The translations under genes were made by a program, and so were the position numbers. A DNA stretch of 20,981 nt, taken from Chara braunii (Eukaryota; Streptophyta; Charophyceae; Charales; Characeae). Below the pieces are notes generated by a model, which had not been told where the DNA came from, made no database searches, and saw only the letters and a program-made list of their open reading frames with translations. Below, in pieces: positions 16,745 through 20,981 of the stretch. The DNA lies in contig BFEA01000579.1 in NCBI GenBank assembly GCA_003427395.1, forward strand, positions 778,758 to 799,738. Direction: 5' to 3'. Each line of letters opens with the position of its first letter. The stretch's first letter is position 1.

Positions 16745-16780
<36 letters not shown>

Positions 16781-16790
16781 TACACTCATG
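16563..16790. other. Low-complexity block, possibly an assembly artefact
   Basis: After about 70 bp of mixed sequence with a CTGGGG/CCCCAG pair, there are A25, CCCCCAAAAATTTTGGGG, A11, TT, G12, A8, AAAG mixtures and finally A28. Long homopolymers of several kinds in a row look more like degraded sequencing signal around a poly(A) than genomic sequence. Confidence 0.6.
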
Positions 16791-17061
16791 GGCCGGCACA
16801 GCAGAGTTCAGTTGAGGCCCAGTTGCGGTACACTGCCTTATGCAAGCAGCAATTCTGTATGAGGAGTGCATGACTGGAAAAGGGATGTGGTCCATGTGGA
16901 GTGTTTCCAAGAAGGGCAAAACTTCAGAAAGCATCATGCAAGCACGGAGTGTTTTCCTTGTATAGATCATAGGAGAACACTGAGATCTTCATCCCAAGCG
17001 TTGCATTCTTTTTCGGTTTGCTTTCATGCTGTGTGTGTGTGTGCTTTTCAAAAACCCCAAA

Positions 17062-17064
<3 letters not shown>
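16791..17064. other. No gene recognised
   Basis: Mixed sequence with a short (TG)n at about 17031-17043. No feature. Confidence 0.5.
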
Positions 17065-17127
<63 letters not shown>

Positions 17128-17142
17128 NAAAAAAAAAGAGAG
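17065..17142 (+). repeat. (TC)n tract ending in an N and poly(A)
   Basis: About 31 TC units to 17127, a single N at 17128, then A9 and GAGAG. The N at a change of repeat type suggests an unresolved or joined position. Confidence 0.95.
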
Positions 17143-17208
17143 TAAGATGAGAGAAAAATATACGTCTGTCCCCCGATGAGGAGAAGGCAGCTTTAAAATA
17201 AAAAAAAG
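17143..17208 (+). mobile_element. SINE 3' tail fragment with A-rich end
   Basis: GAGAGAAAAATATA, then GTCCCCCGATGAGGAG, then GCAGCTTTAAAAT followed by an A-rich run. It matches the 12.5-kb and 4.2-kb copies and shows where the family's 3' end meets its A tail. Confidence 0.75.
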
Positions 17209-17281
17209 GAGAGAAAAAGTAGTGGGGCGAGGCCCAAGAATCAACGCCCCTATGCACTTGTATTCAAACATTCGTGGGCGG

Positions 17282-17968
17282 GGCCCATGCAGTGCAGCAC
17301 CTAGTGGCGGACTGAAAGCACGACCAAGCCAAACATCTTGCCCCAAAAACAAAATGCTAACCTCTCCACCCTGCCGGGGATGAACCCCCAGAAAACGCAC
17401 CCCCGAGAGGCCCGCACCTGTACATCGCCCTTTCCCGACAGGGCAGAGTCTCGCGTGGCCCCGTCATGCGACACCCGCTTATAAAAGTCGTGCCGAGGCC
17501 CATGCAGTGCAGTGCCTAGTGGCGGACCGGAAGCACAACCAACCCCCGCGGCTCGCCCCAAAAACAAAACGCTGACCTCTCCGCCCTGCAGGCAGGTGTC
17601 CACCCTGCCGGGAACGACCCCCCAGAGAAAATGAAACGCTCCCCCGAGAGGCCCGTGCCTTTCCCGCGCCCTTTCCCAAAGGGCAGAGTCTTGTGTGGGG
17701 CCGTCACGCGACACCCGCTTATAAAATCCGTGGCCGAGGCCCATGCAGTGCAGTGCCCAGTAGCGGACTGGAAGCACGACCAACCCATGCGGTTCACCCC
17801 AAAAACAAAACTCTAACCTCTCCACCCCGCAGGCAGGTGTCCACCCTGCAGGGGATGACCCCCCAGAAAAAAAAAGAAATGCTACCCCGAGAGGCCCGCC
17901 CCTGTCCCGTGCCCTTTCCCAACACAGGGCAGAGTCTCGAATGAGCACGTCACGCGACACCCGCTTCT
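17282..17968 (+). repeat. GC-rich tandem repeat, three units of ~215-241 bp
   Basis: Units start at GGCCCATGCAGTGCAG, at 17282, 17497 and 17738 (spacing 215 and 241 bp), each ending near CGACACCCGCTT. Unit 1 lacks a segment present in units 2 and 3. Two unit junctions carry CTTATAAAA (17479-17486 and 17719-17726), a TATA-like word. The minus-strand 282-codon frame (17301-18149) runs through all units, but indels change which frame is read from unit to unit, so the openness comes from GC-rich repetition and not from selection on a protein. Confidence 0.93.
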
Positions 17969-18212
17969 GGTCACTATGAGGCCATGCTGTGCCTCTAGTG
18001 CCAGCAGCGTGTCTGGAGTGTATTTGGCTGTGACAGACCTTTCTTTGTTCCGTGGGTGTTTTGCTGGCTTGTGATGGGGTGTGAACCGACAGTATGTAGA
18101 GTTTTCCATCTGGTGTGGGTGAGTGATAGTCCACTTTCGTTTTCATCACAGGTACCTTGAGGGAAGTGGTTGGTGTCCAGCTCAGGGATCAGTTGCCGGG
18201 CAATCGTTGATG
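17969..18212. other. No gene recognised
   Basis: Mixed sequence between the tandem repeat and the structured RNA region. If a retrozyme is present its 5' part could start here, but I see no border. Confidence 0.5.
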
Positions 18213-18234
18213 CTTAACCACAACCGGGGTTAAG
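18213..18234 (+). repeat. 7-bp hairpin upstream of the ribozyme
   Basis: CTTAACC (18213-18219) and GGTTAAG (18228-18234) around ACAACCGG. Confidence 0.85.
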
Positions 18235-18274
18235 GTGGATCATCACTTACAGTGTAATCAGTTAGGGGATTCTG

Positions 18275-18332
18275 CAGACTGTTGAGGGTTGAGCCTCCTG
18301 ATGAATCGGTGACACTCCGACGAAACAGTTTG
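18275..18332 (+). ncRNA. Type III hammerhead self-cleaving ribozyme motif
   Basis: All conserved core bases are present: CTGATGA (18298-18304) and GAAA (18322-18325). Stem I: GAGG (18284-18287) with CCTC (18294-18297), loop GTTGAG. Stem II: TCGG (18306-18309) with CCGA (18317-18320), 7-nt loop. Stem III: CAGACTGT (18275-18282) with ACAGTTTG (18325-18332), 8 pairs including one G-T. The cleavage-site nucleotide is T18283, after the stem III T (a GUU triplet). Stem III is the open one, hence type III, the form known from plant retrozymes and some viroid-like RNAs. One deviation: the first stem II pair next to the core is A18305-C18321 and not G-C, which could lower activity. Confidence 0.72.
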
Positions 18333-18351
18333 TCATTGCCCTTCGTTTGTT

Positions 18352-18429
18352 GTCCTCTTCTCCTACTCTGCCTACGGTTTACCGGGCAGTTCTGTTTGAC
18401 GATATATATATAGAAGTATAGAAGAGGAC
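18352..18429 (+). repeat. Long-range hairpin downstream of the ribozyme
   Basis: GTCCTCTTCT (18352-18361) pairs perfectly with AGAAGAGGAC (18420-18429). Inside, CTGCC-TA-CGGT (18368-18378) pairs with ACCGGGCAG (18381-18389). Together with 18213-18234 and the hammerhead it makes a highly structured stretch, as expected of circular retrozyme RNA. Confidence 0.75.
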
Positions 18430-18545
18430 CAAAGAGGTTAAAAAAGCGAGATCCTGACATTTCCGAACAGGAAAAGAGGTTCCACAAGCAAGACACTGAC
18501 ATTTCGGAGCAGGAAAAGAGGTTCAACAAGCAAGACACTGACTTT
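18426..18545 (+). repeat. 42-bp minisatellite, about 2.8 units
   Basis: Units beginning CTGACATTTC start at 18454, 18496 and 18538, preceded by a degraded partial unit from 18426. The 42-bp period equals 14 codons and on minus reads SCSEMSVSCLLNLF-like repeats. It starts just after the long hairpin. Confidence 0.9.
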
Positions 18546-18559
18546 CCTGGATAGAGAGG

Positions 18560-18837
18560 GTACAAACTTCAGAGTAGGTGTGCTGACCTTGATTTGTCAT
18601 AGCATATTGACTGCTGCAAGAATCCCAGTGGATCAGGCCGCATGGCTTGCACAAACATCTCCAAGGAGGTAATTCTGCTACTGAGATAGGGAATGACTGG
18701 CGGCACTTGAAGAACGTGGTGAAGAGAGATGAACGGCATTACCGAATGCGCTTCCAGCAGGCCAGACAAGCTATCGCCCAAGTCACATTGATGAAATCCC
18801 TTGGCATGTATAACATGCACCTGATGCAGTTGTGGTA
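18560..18837 (+). other. Unrecognised frames on both strands
   Basis: Plus frame 18647-18835 includes NDWRHLKNVVKRDERHYRM, a basic helix-prone segment. A minus frame of 83 codons covers 18569-18820. Neither has a recognisable domain. A weak donor-like AGGAG|GTAATT lies at 18664. I cannot decide which strand, if any, was coding. Confidence 0.2.
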
Positions 18838-18840
18838 ATC

Positions 18841-19190
18841 ATGAAAGTGCAATGAAAATGAGCGAGACTGAATGACCGAAAACCAGATTGCATCATCACA
18901 TTGACAGCGAGATAATCCTGTGCTGAACAGAAAGCAGAATGCACCAAGTTACACACCATAAGAACAAAGCAATAAACTCAATCGACAATGTCAGCCCCCA
19001 TCTCGCCTCCACCATAAATGTATCCAATGTCACTCTTCTATATGGTGCTCGGTGTCAGGACTACAGTCTCACAGCACCTATGCCTATCAATCTACGTGAT
19101 GCAACCATGAACATTTCCGCAACAGCCCAACATACAAGAAAACGTCGCCCATGCAGACCTCCACTCAACACCAGGTACTTGTCTCTCTCC
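18841..19190. other. No gene recognised
   Basis: Mixed sequence. A plus frame from 18939 continues into the GC-rich part but shows no family features. Confidence 0.5.
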
Positions 19191-19561
19191 CTCTCACTCA
19201 TCCCCTGTCTTGTCCCTCCACGGGCTCTACACATACACCCAGGACCACCACCGCCCCCACCGGGTTCCTACAGGAGTGGCCCGGCTATGGCCGTCCAGCT
19301 AGCTGCGCCAAGCGCACCTTCCCAGCAGCCGTGTGCGCTCTCTGGCCAGCGCCCTGCCCCGCGTTGTGCTCCCGCAGCGCTGTCGCACAAATGCCCAGCC
19401 AGCATGTGCTCTGGCGAGGGGCAGGCACTTTCCTTTATAGAAAGTGGCTGGCTCGGTAGCTGGTGAGGGCCTGGCCGGGTTGGCTCAACGCCTGTGTCCC
19501 AGTAGCTGCGCCCCAGGGCACTTCCAGAATGTGGCTGGTGCTCAAACTATAAAGGTCCTGG

Positions 19562-19578
19562 GCCTCAGCATCTGAGGC
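19562..19578. repeat. 7-bp hairpin
   Basis: GCCTCAG (19562-19568) and CTGAGGC (19572-19578) with loop CAT, 13 bp upstream of the next hairpin. Confidence 0.85.
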
Positions 19579-19590
19579 TGGAGGCATCGT

Positions 19591-19617
19591 CAACTATCGG
19601 GTCCAAACCGGTAGTTG
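19591..19617. repeat. 10-bp hairpin
   Basis: CAACTATCGG (19591-19600) pairs with CCGGTAGTTG (19608-19617), one G-T pair, loop GTCCAAA. Confidence 0.88.
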
Positions 19618-19904
19618 AAGATGCTTGAAGGCAGCATCCAGCATGTGAGGCCCTTCTCGAACCTCACTCTTCAAGCAACCAACTCACAGGCTACGCCATG
19701 GCCTCAGCCAACCCGCGGGGCCTTTTTCCCTGCAGTGACTGTCTGGGGTCCTCGCTGCTTTCAGCCGAAAAATCCACGCCCGCCTTCAGTTAGGGCGGGC
19801 ACATAGGGACTGGGAGCCACGACGAGGGGCTCTGATCCTCGCAAAAGGAAGAGGCAAAAATAAAAGACGAAATTTAGAATGAAGAAAGATGTATAGCATG
19901 GTAA

Positions 19905-20079
19905 CCCCGGACCCGAACACCGGGCAATCCCGAACTGTGTTCCGGACCAGTGTCTGGACAGTCCGGACGATTCGGTGATCCGAACGACACCTGGACATCA
20001 CCGGACCTGGACAGTCCGGACCAGTGTCAGGGCGTGCAAAATGTCCGGACCCCAAAAAAAAAAAAAAAAAAAAAAAAAA
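19905..20079 (+). mobile_element. CCGGA-rich cluster 3 ending in poly(A)
   Basis: About 150 bp with many CCGGA and GGACAGTCCGGAC words (the latter at about 19957 and 20010), followed directly by A26 (20054-20079). The poly(A) suggests that the CCGGA clusters belong to a retroposed sequence family. No target duplication was found. Confidence 0.5.
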
Positions 20080-20268
20080 CAGGAGAGGAGGGGAGGGCCT
20101 TTTGCCAGGCACTTAACTGCATTGCACTTTGTAGTTCAGGCAGCAGAGCACCTGTCTTGCAGCAAATCAACAACCACATTCAACTAGCAGACATGCAGAG
20201 TTGCAAACAGTGCAAAGCAGGCACAAGACTAAAGAAACAGAGAAAAAAAAAATGAAAAAAGTATGGTT
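20080..20268. other. No gene recognised
   Basis: Mixed sequence with an A-rich end (20240-20260). Confidence 0.5.
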
Positions 20269-20305
20269 AACTTTGAACTTTGAACTTTGAACTTCGAACT
20301 TTGAA
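20269..20305 (+). repeat. (AACTTTG)5 heptamer repeat
   Basis: Five AACTTTG units, one with a T-to-C change, followed by diverged AACTT words to about 20355. Not a known telomere repeat. Confidence 0.92.
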
Positions 20306-20401
20306 TTAAGGAATTTAAGTTCATAACTTCATATAACTTAAAAGTTTGAACTTTGCAGTTCAATTCAGAACGTCAGTCTTCAGACTGGCAGCACTGTCAG
20401 T

Positions 20402-20402
<1 letters not shown>

Positions 20403-20442
<40 letters not shown>

Positions 20443-20443
20443 C

Positions 20444-20511
<68 letters not shown>

Positions 20512-20555
20512 ATTCTCTCTCTCTAATAAAGAGAGAAAGAGAGAGAGAGAGAGAG
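20403..20555. repeat. (CT)n / (GA)n inverted microsatellite pair
   Basis: About 120 bp of CT repeat with few interruptions, then AATAAA, then GA repeat to 20555. The two tracts are complementary and can form a long hairpin or triplex. Confidence 0.95.
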
Positions 20556-20589
20556 AAAAAGTTAACAACAGTCGTATTTTTCATCACCA

Positions 20590-20981
20590 CTTCAGGACAC
20601 CCTTCACCACGGCCTGCCTAAACAGGTGGTTTTCAGGGTCTTCGGACCTTTCACCACTTCAGGACCATTCAGGTATGAAAATCCTGAATGGTCCTGAAGC
20701 GGTGAAAGCTCCGAAGGGCATGAAAACCACCTGTTTAGGCAGGCTGCATCCTCACGTGGTGAAGGGTGGTTTTCATGGTCTTCGAACCTTTCACCATTTC
20801 AGGACCATTCAGGATTTTCAGACTGCCAAAAACTCTTACTTGACCGCTTCAGAACACCCTTTACCACTTTAAGATGCAGCCTGCCTAAACAGGTGGTTTT
20901 CAGGGTCTTCGGACCTTTCACCACTTCAAGACCATTCAGGATTTTCAGACTGCCCAAAACTCTCACTTCATAATTTTCATT
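20590..20981. repeat. Palindromic repeat array
   Basis: A ~75-84 bp unit is present in direct orientation at about 20600-20673, 20763-20826 and 20870-20955 and in inverted orientation at 20683-20766. The first direct copy and the inverted copy form an imperfect palindrome around a 9-nt loop (20674-20682), with a perfect 17-bp inner stem (20657-20673 with 20683-20699). The array runs off the right edge. Confidence 0.93.

Larger units (their letters stand above)
19191..19904. other. GC-rich block with strong hairpins; no recognised gene
   Basis: Distinctly higher GC than its surroundings, with GCGC and CAGC words. TATA-like words occur at about 19436 (TTTATAG) and 19549 (CTATAAAGG). The frames are Pro/Ala/Cys-rich and not recognisable. 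Confidence 0.5.

Noticed and set aside
17301-18149. 282-codon minus-strand frame with three internal repeats
   Set aside because: The DNA units differ by lengths not divisible by three, so each unit is read in a different frame over part of its length. No protein sequence is conserved across units.
18298-18340. Type I hammerhead alternative using ACA-GTT-TGT as a closed stem III
   Set aside because: It gives an attractive GTC site, but stem I would then start with C-A and T-T mismatches. The type III fold pairs far better.
20269-20305. Telomeric or interstitial telomere repeat
   Set aside because: The AACTTTG heptamer is not a known telomere unit such as TTTAGGG and is a short local array.
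1-20981. CRISPR array or prokaryotic operon
   Set aside because: Repeats lack spacer structure, there are no operon-like genes, and SINEs, poly(A) tails and splice signals indicate a eukaryote.

Overview
This window looks like non-coding DNA from a repeat-rich eukaryotic nuclear genome. It has no bacterial-style gene layout. Long two-base and one-base repeats, poly(A)-tailed retroposons, tRNA-derived SINEs, decayed LINE coding sequence, candidate splice sites and one N at a likely assembly join all point that way. A plant-type primer-binding-site match and plant-like SINE architecture suggest the green lineage, possibly a charophyte alga, but the species is a guess. I found no intact protein gene.

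Layout. 1-2.8 kb: (AG)n followed by decayed tri- and tetranucleotide repeats. 2.98-3.04 kb (minus): a 61-nt segment bounded by good splice signals, the best host-exon candidate. 3.4-3.9 kb: possible LTR end and primer binding site. 4.19-4.61 kb (minus): a SINE with a tRNA-like head and perfect 13-bp target duplications. 4.6-6.1 kb (minus): frameshifted coding-like sequence. 6.3-7.8 kb: retroelement 3' ends with a terminal hairpin. 8.05-9.06 kb (plus): the C-terminal part of a LINE ORF2, split by a minisatellite grown from its own coding sequence. 9.1-12.2 kb: simple repeats, a tandem array broken by a short retroposon, and another retroelement 3' end. 12.8-13.2 kb: a 409-bp foldback element. 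14.3-16.6 kb: several SINE copies, including a head-to-head pair, plus a (TC)n/poly(C) tract. 17.3-18.0 kb: a ~230-bp GC-rich tandem repeat. 18.2-18.55 kb: a structured RNA region holding a complete type III hammerhead ribozyme motif, followed by a 42-bp minisatellite. 19.9-21 kb: a CCGGA-rich poly(A)-tailed unit, a (CT)n/(GA)n hairpin and a palindromic array.

The parts do not form a pathway. They are layers of retroelement insertion and decay. The most notable item is the hammerhead at 18275-18332. Its core is intact except for an A-C closing pair next to the core, and it lies among other hairpins, as expected for a retrozyme-type element. Also useful are insertions whose empty sites survive elsewhere in the window, and a retroelement 3' hairpin whose stem changes by paired substitutions while the loop is kept.
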